Program-made: the position numbers and the translations under genes
Part shown: piece by piece, positions 1 to 6,358 of the stretch
How the letters are laid out: every line of letters begins with the position of its first letter
How positions within the stretch are numbered: position 1 is the first letter of the stretch
Assembly: GCA_045613305.1 (NCBI GenBank)
Contig: JAZLAU010000017.1
Location: 1-52,761 of the forward strand
Source: SFTJ01 sp045613305
Lineage (GTDB): Bacteria > Bacteroidota > Bacteroidia > Bacteroidales > Muribaculaceae
Length of the DNA: 52,761 bases
Direction: 5' to 3'
Notes under the pieces: generated by a model
Database searches by the model: none
What the model was told of the DNA's origin: nothing
The model's input: the letters and a program-made list of their open reading frames with translations, nothing else

Positions 1-1025
1 AGCTTCAAGTTCGCACTAACGCCGACACTCCACACGATGCTCAAGTTGCTCGCAACTTCGGTGCTAAGGGTATCGGTCTTACTCGTACTGAACACATGTT
101 CTTCGAAGACAAGAAGATTATCGCTATGCGCGAAATGATTCTTTCTGACACAGTTGAAGGTCGTGAAAAGGCTTTGGCTAAGCTTCTTCCTTACCAAAAG
201 GCTGACTTCAAGGGCATCTTGGAAGCTATGGACGGCTGTCCAGTTAACATCCGCTTGCTCGACCCTCCTTTGCATGAATTCGTACCTCACGATTTGAAGG
301 GTCAAGAAATCATGGCTGAAGAAATGGGTATTAGCCTTGAAGAAATCACTAAGCGTGTTAACAACTTGGCTGAAAACAACCCAATGCTTGGTCACCGTGG
401 TTGCCGTCTTGGTATCACATTCCCTGAAATCACAGCAATGCAAACTCGCGCTATCCTAAGCGCTGCTTGCGAATTGAAGAAGGAAGGCAAGAACCCAATG
501 CCAGAAATCATGGTTCCACTTATTGGTATCCTTCACGAGCTTAAGCAACAAAAGGAAATCATTCAAAAGACCGCTGCTGAAGTATTCGCTGAATACGGAA
601 TCGAAGTTGAATTCGAAATCGGTACTATGATTGAAATCCCTCGTGCAGCTCTTACTGCCGACAGAATCGCTACTGAAGCAGAATACTTCTCATTCGGCAC
701 TAACGACTTGACTCAGATGACATTCGGTTACAGCCGCGACGACATCGCTAGCTTCTTGCCTGTTTACCTTGACAAGAAGATTCTTAAGGTTGACCCATTC
801 CAAGTTTTGGACCAAAACGGTGTTGGCCAACTTATCAAGGTTGCTGTTGAACGCGGTAAATCTGTTCGTCCTAACCTACGCACTGGTATTTGCGGTGAAC
901 ACGGTGGCGAACCTTCATCTGTTAAGTTCTGCGCTAAGGTTGGCATGGATTACGCATCTTGCTCTCCATTCCGTGTGCCTATCGCACGCCTTGCTGCGGC
1001 ACAAGCTGCTGTTGAAGAAGCATAA
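1..1025 (+). CDS. ppdK: Pyruvate, phosphate dikinase, C-terminal part (5' truncated by window edge)
   Basis: The reading frame is open from base 3, so only about the last 340 residues are present. The enzyme interconverts pyruvate + ATP + Pi and phosphoenolpyruvate + AMP + PPi in the cytoplasm. The part seen is the C-terminal PEP/pyruvate-binding TIM barrel. It has the substrate-binding GIGLTRTEHMF motif near its start (bases 69-101), the metal-binding FGTNDLTQM segment, and the CGEHGG motif whose Cys (codon 891-893) is the expected general acid/base. The ATP-grasp and phosphohistidine domains lie upstream, outside the window. Codon use is strongly biased (CTT, AAG, CGC/CGT), as expected for a highly expressed gene. 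A near-perfect terminator follows the stop codon. Confidence 0.97.
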   Translation, partial: LQVRTNADTPHDAQVARNFGAKGIGLTRTEHMFFEDKKIIAMREMILSDTVEGREKALAKLLPYQKADFKGILEAMDGCPVNIRLLDPPLHEFVPHDLKGQEIMAEEMGISLEEITKRVNNLAENNPMLGHRGCRLGITFPEITAMQTRAILSAACELKKEGKNPMPEIMVPLIGILHELKQQKEIIQKTAAEVFAEYGIEVEFEIGTMIEIPRAALTADRIATEAEYFSFGTNDLTQMTFGYSRDDIASFLPVYLDKKILKVDPFQVLDQNGVGQLIKVAVERGKSVRPNLRTGICGEHGGEPSSVKFCAKVGMDYASCSPFRVPIARLAAAQAAVEEA

Positions 1026-1050
1026 GCAAAAGATTAAAACCACTAATAAT

Positions 1051-1083
1051 AAAGAGGTAAGTCCCAAAAGGACTTACCTCTTT
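1051..1083 (+). terminator. Rho-independent terminator after ppdK
   Basis: A perfect 14-bp stem (1051-1064 with 1070-1083) with a 5-base loop is followed by a T-rich stretch. It lies 26 bases after the ppdK stop. The left arm starts with AAA, so it could work weakly on the minus strand as well. Confidence 0.9.
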
Positions 1084-1217
1084 TTATTTTTGATATTCTC
1101 ATCACAAATATTTATATCGCAATGGAACTCTTCAACCATTTCATAGGCAACAAGACGAATAATATCGGAGAATTTCTTGCCACCGTAGGCGCGTCTTTTG
1201 TTATATTAAAATAGGTG

Positions 1218-1964
1218 TTACTCGGTGGACGGCACATCGAAGTCGATTTGATCGACGGTGAGCACTGTAACCTGCTGCCCATTGTATAGTCCTGAGCACT
1301 CGGCACCGAGCAGGCGACCCTCGCTCTTTGAGAAACGAGCAACTATCCCGACTTTGTCGCCCTTTGTACTGACGGAGACCATATCGCCTTCCTCGCGGAA
1401 TTTTAGCAGCATACCCATAACCAAAGCGTACTCCTTCAAGCTTTTGATCGTAGCGAACGGAGTGAGGTCGATACCTCCGTCGGGGCGTTCGAGTACCAAT
1501 TGCCCGTTCTGGTAGCGTCGATAGCTCACGCCGTCATAGAGTTCCATAGAACGAGCTTTATCCTGCCACATGACAGCCATTTTGATCTTCGAGCCCTCTT
1601 TGCGAATCTCGACGGTACCCTTAATCGGAGCGCCTTCGAAGTCAACAATGTAGAGATCTTGTGAACGTTTACTCTCTTGAACATTTGCGGTGAAATGGAC
1701 GAGGAAACTATCGGCCTCGGCAAGGCGCATCATTGCCTGCTCGACCACCTCCTGGGCGGTGATGGTCTGCACTCCGTTAATGCCGATGACGATGGCAACG
1801 GCAACCATAGCGGCAACGGCACTAATGCGTACCGCCCGCCACAGTAGGCGTCGGCGCGGCGCGGGATCTTTGAATTCGAGTGATGTTGTAGGTGTAAAAC
1901 GTGGTGTAAGAAGTTTCACAACGCGAATGTCCGAAAAATTGTCTGAATTGTTGTTAGTTTTCAT
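1218..1964 (-). CDS. Putative membrane-bound anti-sigma factor with LolA-like periplasmic domain
   Basis: 248 residues. Residues 1-43 are hydrophilic and basic (cytoplasmic, includes a PRRR cluster). One membrane segment covers about 44-62, and the remainder is predicted periplasmic, starting QEVVEQAMMRL and resembling the LolA/LppX-like fold of outer-membrane lipoprotein carriers. The gene starts 25 bases after the ECF sigma gene and is surely cotranscribed with it, so an anti-sigma role is inferred from topology and position. No zinc-binding anti-sigma motif (HxxxCxxC) is visible, so it is not a classical ZAS protein. GC content is clearly higher than in flanking genes, a trait shared with the sigma gene. 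Family membership beyond this is uncertain. Confidence 0.6.
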   Translation of the reverse strand: MKTNNNSDNFSDIRVVKLLTPRFTPTTSLEFKDPAPRRRLLWRAVRISAVAAMVAVAIVIGINGVQTITAQEVVEQAMMRLAEADSFLVHFTANVQESKRSQDLYIVDFEGAPIKGTVEIRKEGSKIKMAVMWQDKARSMELYDGVSYRRYQNGQLVLERPDGGIDLTPFATIKSLKEYALVMGMLLKFREEGDMVSVSTKGDKVGIVARFSKSEGRLLGAECSGLYNGQQVTVLTVDQIDFDVPSTE

Positions 1965-1988
1965 AATGTTAACTTTTTTTACAGTGAG

Positions 1989-2501
1989 TTAAATAAGCCC
2001 TCGTCTTTCGAGGGCTTCGCGCAACTTATCAATGCCATACCGAAAACGCGATTTGGCCGTTGTGAGAGGAATGTTACAAATCGAGGCAATCTCGTCAAAT
2101 TGACGACCGCCATAGATTCGCAATCTGATCACTTCGCTCTGCTCATCGGGCAGGAGCGCCATCAGTCGTTCAATCAATCGAAACTCTTGTTCAAAATCTT
2201 TGGGAGCGAGGTCGTCGCTACTCAATGTATCAATAGTTTCGGTGGACACAAACTGTCGTCGAGAGCGCAAAGCTGAGGTGCAACTATTTGTTAATGAACG
2301 ATAAACATAGCCTTTCAGGTCTTCAATCTCGGCAAGTCGTGAACCTTGTTTCCAGAGCTGCAGGTAAAGATCTTGTACCACGTCGTCAGCTTCGGCGGCA
2401 GACCCTAACCGATAGCAGGCGTATTGAAACAAATGGTCGCGCTCGGACTGCATTAGCTCAGCAAGGCGGGTGAGTTGTTTTTTTTCGTTTGTTAGTTTCA
2501 T
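1989..2501 (-). CDS. ECF-type RNA polymerase sigma factor
   Basis: 170 residues. Region sigma-2 spans about 20-85 (ends with SRRQF after a GYVYRSLTNSC helix) and region sigma-4 about 108-162 (LPDEQSEVIRLR, then the helix-turn-helix FDEIASICNIPLTTAKSR). It directs RNA polymerase to a dedicated promoter set. The gene precedes a membrane protein likely to be its anti-sigma factor. A motif resembling an ECF promoter lies directly upstream (2537-2566) and a second copy at 2692-2720, suggesting autoregulation. Codon use and GC content are unlike the AT-rich neighbours, which hints that the two-gene cassette was acquired by transfer. The inducing signal and regulon cannot be read from sequence. Confidence 0.93.
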   Translation of the reverse strand: MKLTNEKKQLTRLAELMQSERDHLFQYACYRLGSAAEADDVVQDLYLQLWKQGSRLAEIEDLKGYVYRSLTNSCTSALRSRRQFVSTETIDTLSSDDLAPKDFEQEFRLIERLMALLPDEQSEVIRLRIYGGRQFDEIASICNIPLTTAKSRFRYGIDKLREALERRGLI

Positions 2502-2536
2502 AATTTATTGTCGTTTATTGGAAACGCGCTTCCGAA

Positions 2537-2566
2537 TATATAACGCACCTTGATTGAAAAAGACTT
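2537..2566 (-). promoter_or_regulatory. Candidate ECF-type promoter of the sigma/anti-sigma operon
   Basis: On the minus strand AAGTC (2566-2562) is separated by 16 bases from CGTTA within GTGCGTTATATA. This matches the usual ECF architecture of an AA/AAC-type -35 and a CGT-type -10. It sits about 35 bases before the sigma start codon. The same composite motif recurs at 2692-2720. Assignment to this sigma factor is inference. Confidence 0.5.
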
Positions 2567-2586
2567 AACACTGTTGCAAATTTATC

Positions 2587-2623
2587 AAAAAAAAAGGATT
2601 GTCACCTGCGGAAATGACAAGCC
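2587..2623 (-). terminator. Intrinsic terminator of the candidate small RNA
   Basis: On the minus strand a 9-bp stem (2623-2615 with 2604-2596, one C/T mismatch) is followed directly by nine T (2595-2587). It lies between the two ECF-like promoter copies, so it would end transcription from the distal copy before the sigma gene. Confidence 0.6.
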
Positions 2624-2687
2624 ACATCTAACAAATTTAATTATGCAGGATGCCATCGCGAGATCACTCCTACCATTCTATCGTCCT
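2587..2687 (-). ncRNA. Candidate small RNA (about 100 nt) upstream of the ECF sigma gene
   Basis: A second copy of the ECF-like promoter (2692-2720, minus strand) is followed, roughly 65 bases downstream of the expected start, by an intrinsic terminator (hairpin 2596-2623 plus nine T). The transcript would therefore end before the sigma promoter and be independent of the sigma mRNA. A 23-codon frame (ATG at 2656-2654) runs into the T tract and looks coincidental. No homology to a known RNA family was recognised; existence of the RNA is inferred only from the promoter-terminator pairing. Confidence 0.4.
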
Positions 2688-2691
2688 TGAT

Positions 2692-2720
2692 TATATAACG
2701 CACGTCACATGAAAAGACTT
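2692..2720 (-). promoter_or_regulatory. Second copy of the ECF-like promoter motif
   Basis: Minus strand: AAGTC (2720-2716), 15-base spacer, CGTTA (2700-2696) within GTGCGTTATATA. The 12-base -10 block is identical to that at 2537-2548, whereas the spacer sequences differ, which argues for functional conservation rather than a recent duplication. Confidence 0.5.
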
Positions 2721-3005
2721 TATTCATCAGGATATTTATTAGGTATGGCAAAGTTGAAATCACAATTCATACGAGTCGTGTAGATTAAAGATCACGAGTA
2801 CCTACAACTTGTAGAGATCACCATAAAATTAGAGGTCCTTAATAGTAGCAGGTATCGAGAAGATGGCAATCTATAAAGCACTGGAACATATACCACAACA
2901 CCAACACACGGTTTACAAAAGCATGCTTAATAATTCTGTATATCAATAATATAAAGCCATTACCCCTATTCCAATGATATAATTTGTATATTATTTAGTA
3001 TCATT
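2721..3005. other. Gene-free stretch between the ECF cassette and the barrel gene
   Basis: No credible coding frame, tRNA or strong hairpin is visible. The sequence holds short imperfect repeats (for example GTAGATTA and GTAGAGAT) and stop codons in all frames. Together with 2502-2720 it makes the longest gene-free gap of the window. It may contain the 3' end of the barrel mRNA (minus strand), but no clear terminator was found. Confidence 0.5.
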
Positions 3006-5051
3006 TTATTTTATAATACCATTATCCGTATCACGCAGGTTTATCTTCTTTTCAGCAGACTCACGTCTACTTCCGTGGCTTAATCGCCAAGTGACATTCA
3101 GAAAAATTTGGTTACCATTCTCTTTGAAATAGCCAACGCTATGTTTATAAAGATTACGATTAAGCAATTCGCTTTCGTAAGCTTTATAGTTTTTATTAAA
3201 AGGATTAGCCCATGAAACTGTAAATTGCCAGTCACGCCATGTGTATGAAGCTTTCAGTAAAGAATGTGCACCATTGTATCCTTTCGACTCCCCCTCCAAG
3301 AAACGGCTACCATTGTCCACGTAACCCTGCAACATAAAATTGCCCAAATATGCCGTAACGCTACCAGAATAATACAATGAAGTGTAACAATGAGTATAAT
3401 CGATGCCGAAATTGAAACATCTTAACACACCCCCATTGGCTGCAATCTGAAGTTTCTCAGGCAAAATCCAACACCCAGCATATGCCATAACATTAAGTGC
3501 ATCAATCTCCTTTTGGTTTATCTGAGTATAGATGAATTGATTCTCTTCTGTACGAACATAATGCGCCATATTGGGTTTGAGGCATTGCTTGAAATATCCG
3601 TCTACAAATGCTTGCAAGCGATTGGTGTTGTACGAGAACTTTAGCCTGTGCTCCATATCGCGTGAAGGTTTCAGATTAGGATTACCTATTGTCCATTCCA
3701 TACTATTGGTGCGAATCGAAACATCGCTAGTCATAGCTATGCGAGACACCTTGTCTTGCATCTGATAACTATAACTCAACTGCATGTTGTTATTGATACG
3801 ATATGTCAAAGACGCTTTGGGACGGAATGTCCAGAAGTTGTATTTGTGACCACTCTGATTGTATTTTATATAACTTGCGCCTACTCCTAAATTGTAGCTC
3901 AATGAGCGTAGCGCACCTTTTAATTCAGCAAATGCATACAGGCGGTTGTTGTTGGTCTTTGTCAAAGAGGTAGCATCTCCATGATAATCGTTCTTGGTAT
4001 ATTTATAACTATAGTTTAAGCTTGTTGTGAGCGAGAAAGGCCTTAGCCGGTTCTCATAAATAATCTCTGTAAGTAGAGATGCAGTCTTTCCTTCTACGTC
4101 ATATTGATATGGAGTACCTTCATCATAATAACTACTACTTTGCGTGGATATGAAGGTACCCACAGCATTGGCAGTGACCGATTGTCGCGAAGTAAGTTGT
4201 CGAAATAAGTATATGTCCAACACGGGCGAATAGTTCTTTTCATTATCCAGGTCTGTGGCCCTATATTGGTTATTGCCGTCTACAATATCTTTAATTACAT
4301 AGTTGTTAGGGATATCGCAGAATGCCCCACTCAACGATGTCTGAAAGACAGTTGTTGTAGAGTCAGCCCAATTATATGTAAGTTTTGCATCATGGGATAT
4401 CGCTTTTTTAAGCGACTCCACATCGTTTCGTTCTATGGTATACAAACTGCCGTCAGTCAAGGTATATTTAGCCAACTGTTTACTCATTGAACTTTTAGTT
4501 TTATATCCACTTACATCATACGAAAGCGACCATTCACTCTTTCCACTATTCCTTTTACCATACACAATGCCATCACCTTGAAGATTGGTAAGAGTCGAAG
4601 TTACATCCGTGCCAAGTGTATAACCACTTTCGTTCCTGCGCGTAATAATATTAATAACATAAGCTATACTTTCGCCATAACGAACTCCAGGATTATTTAT
4701 GAAGTCAATCTTCATAATATCTTTGGGATTGAGAGCCAACATATCTAGTTTACCCACAACAACTCCATTTACTCTAAGCTGCACATCACCTCTATTATCA
4801 ATAGCCGTAATAGTATGATTTATATTATCAATCCGAAGATTGGCAAGTGTGAGTTTCTCAAGAATGCTGTAGCCATTGTTCGAAGCCAACTTTGGGGCAT
4901 CGGTTGGATATATTATCATACCATCAGGTTTGTTCACAACCTTTGCCGCTTTCACAGTTACTTCATCAAGTGTTATGGGCTTGTCAACATTCTGAGCATA
5001 AACGCAGGTTACAGAAGTTAGAATAATGATAAATGTAATTAATTGTTTCAT
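3006..5051 (-). CDS. Outer-membrane beta-barrel protein, TonB-receptor-like (OMP_b-brl_3 type)
   Basis: 681 residues. There is a signal peptide at about 1-19 (hydrophobic core, then VYAQN), a plug-like region at about 25-140 (ITLDEVTVKAAKVV, later INNPGVRYG and VINIITRR, as in TonB-dependent receptor plugs) and a long C-terminal barrel of alternating aromatic strands. The carboxypeptidase-regulatory-like domain that usually precedes the plug in this family is missing, so the protein is shorter than typical members, and it ends in a polar tail rather than a terminal Phe. It probably sits in the outer membrane; substrate and TonB dependence are unknown. It lies 103 bases downstream of a membrane-tethered regulator gene on the same strand. 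The gap carries an inverted repeat and an 11-bp-phased direct repeat, suggesting dedicated control. Confidence 0.8.
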   Translation of the reverse strand: MKQLITFIIILTSVTCVYAQNVDKPITLDEVTVKAAKVVNKPDGMIIYPTDAPKLASNNGYSILEKLTLANLRIDNINHTITAIDNRGDVQLRVNGVVVGKLDMLALNPKDIMKIDFINNPGVRYGESIAYVINIITRRNESGYTLGTDVTSTLTNLQGDGIVYGKRNSGKSEWSLSYDVSGYKTKSSMSKQLAKYTLTDGSLYTIERNDVESLKKAISHDAKLTYNWADSTTTVFQTSLSGAFCDIPNNYVIKDIVDGNNQYRATDLDNEKNYSPVLDIYLFRQLTSRQSVTANAVGTFISTQSSSYYDEGTPYQYDVEGKTASLLTEIIYENRLRPFSLTTSLNYSYKYTKNDYHGDATSLTKTNNNRLYAFAELKGALRSLSYNLGVGASYIKYNQSGHKYNFWTFRPKASLTYRINNNMQLSYSYQMQDKVSRIAMTSDVSIRTNSMEWTIGNPNLKPSRDMEHRLKFSYNTNRLQAFVDGYFKQCLKPNMAHYVRTEENQFIYTQINQKEIDALNVMAYAGCWILPEKLQIAANGGVLRCFNFGIDYTHCYTSLYYSGSVTAYLGNFMLQGYVDNGSRFLEGESKGYNGAHSLLKASYTWRDWQFTVSWANPFNKNYKAYESELLNRNLYKHSVGYFKENGNQIFLNVTWRLSHGSRRESAEKKINLRDTDNGIIK

Positions 5052-5081
5052 TTTGCACCAATTTTTGATTTCCGGTGCAAA
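5052..5081. repeat. Inverted repeat abutting the barrel start codon
   Basis: TTTGCACC (5052-5059) and GGTGCAAA (5074-5081) form a perfect 8-bp inverted repeat with a 14-base spacer, directly upstream of the ATG at 5051-5049. It could be an operator or an mRNA hairpin covering the start region. Confidence 0.45.
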
Positions 5082-5116
5082 TTAATATTCTACTCACAAA
5101 AAGGCCAACTTCTCAG

Positions 5117-5134
5117 TCTGACATTTATCTGACA
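5117..5134. promoter_or_regulatory. Direct repeat TCTGACA with 11-bp period, candidate regulator site
   Basis: TCTGACA occurs at 5117-5123 and 5128-5134, one helical turn apart. Tandem half-sites of this spacing are typical of OmpR-type winged-helix proteins, and such a regulator is encoded immediately next door (5155-5853). Binding is inference. Confidence 0.35.
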
Positions 5135-5154
5135 ATTGATTGCCAGAAATCTAT

Positions 5155-5853
5155 CTATTTGACTTTCAATCTATAACTTCTACCCCTATCCGACTCTATT
5201 TTTAGATTACTATGCGTTTCTATGATAGGCTTTATGCGTCTTATCAGTGTGTAAAGCGTATCGTTGGCATCAGGTTTCTTTGGCCATAGTTTATCACAAA
5301 TCTGCTGTTTTGATAGCGTATGAGTATCTGTCGTTATAAACATTTTTAGCAACAAATGTTGCATTGGTGTTAAATGTATCTCTTCGCCCAATGTAGTCAT
5401 GAATTTGTCATCATAAAAAACAATGCCACCATACGATACCCCTTGAGCTATAAAATCAGGCTTTTTTCTCCTGACATACCACAAGCTGCCCAACAACCAC
5501 AACACGCCAACCATGAAGATTGAGCCAGAAGCCTTTTGGTCAGACATTTTGAATGTCATAACAAAGCTACAGTTTGCCTCTGCCACCAACTTTGTTTCCC
5601 AACGTCCATTTTTGCGTACGCTACGCATAGCTATACCTGCCGTATCTTTCAACTCGGCAATAGTCAAACAATTGCGATAACAACGTATTGTGTCAACCGT
5701 AACAACATTGTTAGGCATTTTCACAAGAACTTGATTTAATGCTTGATTTACGTCCTGAGCTATTAATCGTTCCGTCTTATAATAACTACTCATACTTGTG
5801 CCTAACGCACAAAGCATAAAGAAACTAAATATTAAATATGGTAGGGATTTCAT
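5155..5853 (-). CDS. Membrane-tethered winged-helix (OmpR/PhoB-type) transcriptional regulator
   Basis: 232 residues. A hydrophobic N-terminal segment (about 5-22) and a second membrane segment (about 110-127, followed by RRKK) enclose a periplasmic domain of roughly 85 residues; a C-terminal Trans_reg_C winged helix occupies about 140-232 (LTPMQHLLLKMF, recognition region NDTLYTLIRRIKP, wing SDRGRSYRL). There is no receiver domain, so it is a one-component sensor like ToxR/CadC but with the DNA-binding domain at the C-terminus. The periplasmic part has three Cys (C58, C62, C95), including a CxxxC pair. The barrel gene lies downstream on the same strand and is the obvious candidate target. 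A good Bacteroidales promoter precedes the gene. The ligand is unknown. Confidence 0.82.
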   Translation of the reverse strand: MKSLPYLIFSFFMLCALGTSMSSYYKTERLIAQDVNQALNQVLVKMPNNVVTVDTIRCYRNCLTIAELKDTAGIAMRSVRKNGRWETKLVAEANCSFVMTFKMSDQKASGSIFMVGVLWLLGSLWYVRRKKPDFIAQGVSYGGIVFYDDKFMTTLGEEIHLTPMQHLLLKMFITTDTHTLSKQQICDKLWPKKPDANDTLYTLIRRIKPIIETHSNLKIESDRGRSYRLKVK

Positions 5854-5874
5854 AATTTGCCAATGCTTACTTTA

Positions 5875-5906
5875 CAAAGTTACAATTTATTATAACCCAA
5901 CACAAA
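5875..5906 (-). promoter_or_regulatory. Housekeeping promoter of the membrane-tethered regulator
   Basis: Minus strand: TTTG (5906-5903), 20-base spacer, TAACTTTG (5882-5875). This matches the Bacteroidales -33/-7 consensus exactly and lies 22 bases before the start codon. Confidence 0.7.
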
Positions 5907-5949
5907 TTTTCCAGAATTGATTACATATATATTTGTCTTTGGGAAACCC

Positions 5950-6246
5950 CTAACAACGCATAGATATTTCTTTAATCTTACGTTCAAGTTCGCTCCATTC
6001 GGCAAGAAGATTCCAAAGGCCATCTTCCGAAAGCACTCCCCTTTTCAAATCGTCGGGCAACAATTTTGCTTCATCGTCGGCATAATCCTTCTTCCAATCA
6101 TCACTTTCGTAATAATCTTGCAATTCGTGTATCGATTTTTTAATCTCGTCGAAGTCATTAATCAATTCCGACATATTTTTTATTTGACCCAGAGTATAAT
6201 CAAATACACTTTCCATGCGTTTTATTCTGTCAATCTGCTCAGTCAT
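5950..6246 (-). CDS. DUF4298 family protein
   Basis: 98 residues, acidic and predicted all-helical, starting MTEQIDRIKRMESVFD with a central DYYESDDWKKDYADDE segment typical of the DUF4298 family. No signal peptide, membrane segment or catalytic motif is seen; it is likely a small cytoplasmic protein. The function of the family is not known to me. It lies downstream of the DUF4301 gene on the same strand, but a hairpin (6300-6331) separates them, so cotranscription is doubtful. Confidence 0.75.
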   Translation of the reverse strand: MTEQIDRIKRMESVFDYTLGQIKNMSELINDFDEIKKSIHELQDYYESDDWKKDYADDEAKLLPDDLKRGVLSEDGLWNLLAEWSELERKIKEISMRC

Positions 6247-6299
6247 AATTCATCAATTCAAAATTTATCAATAATAAACGTTTTATCCGCATTATACAA

Positions 6300-6331
6300 A
6301 TTATGGGAAAGGCAAACACCTTTCCCATAAT
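6300..6331. terminator. Hairpin between the DUF4301 and DUF4298 genes
   Basis: A perfect 13-bp stem (6300-6312 with 6319-6331) and a 6-base loop lie 28 bases after the DUF4301 stop on the minus strand. The downstream tract (TTTGTATAATG) is only weakly T-rich, so termination may be partial. Confidence 0.6.
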
Positions 6332-6358
6332 ATAATATATAATAATGTGTAACCAAAA

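Noticed and set aside
1122..1214. 30-codon plus-strand frame (ATG at 1122) between the ppdK terminator and the anti-sigma gene
   Set aside because: It has a plausible composition (starts MELFNHFIGNK), but no promoter match and no recognised family, and it is too short to judge. A remnant of a longer gene is possible.
2585..2656. 23-codon minus-strand frame within the candidate small RNA
   Set aside because: Its end is made of the terminator stem and T tract, so it is most likely a chance frame.
2721..3005. Possible decayed gene in the gap before the barrel gene
   Set aside because: Stops occur in all frames and no stretch resembles a protein family; short internal repeats alone are not enough evidence.
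5917..6330. 137-codon plus-strand frame antisense to the DUF4298 gene
   Set aside because: Translation is Phe/Ile-rich and runs through the terminator hairpin; the minus-strand DUF4298 protein is the recognisable one.
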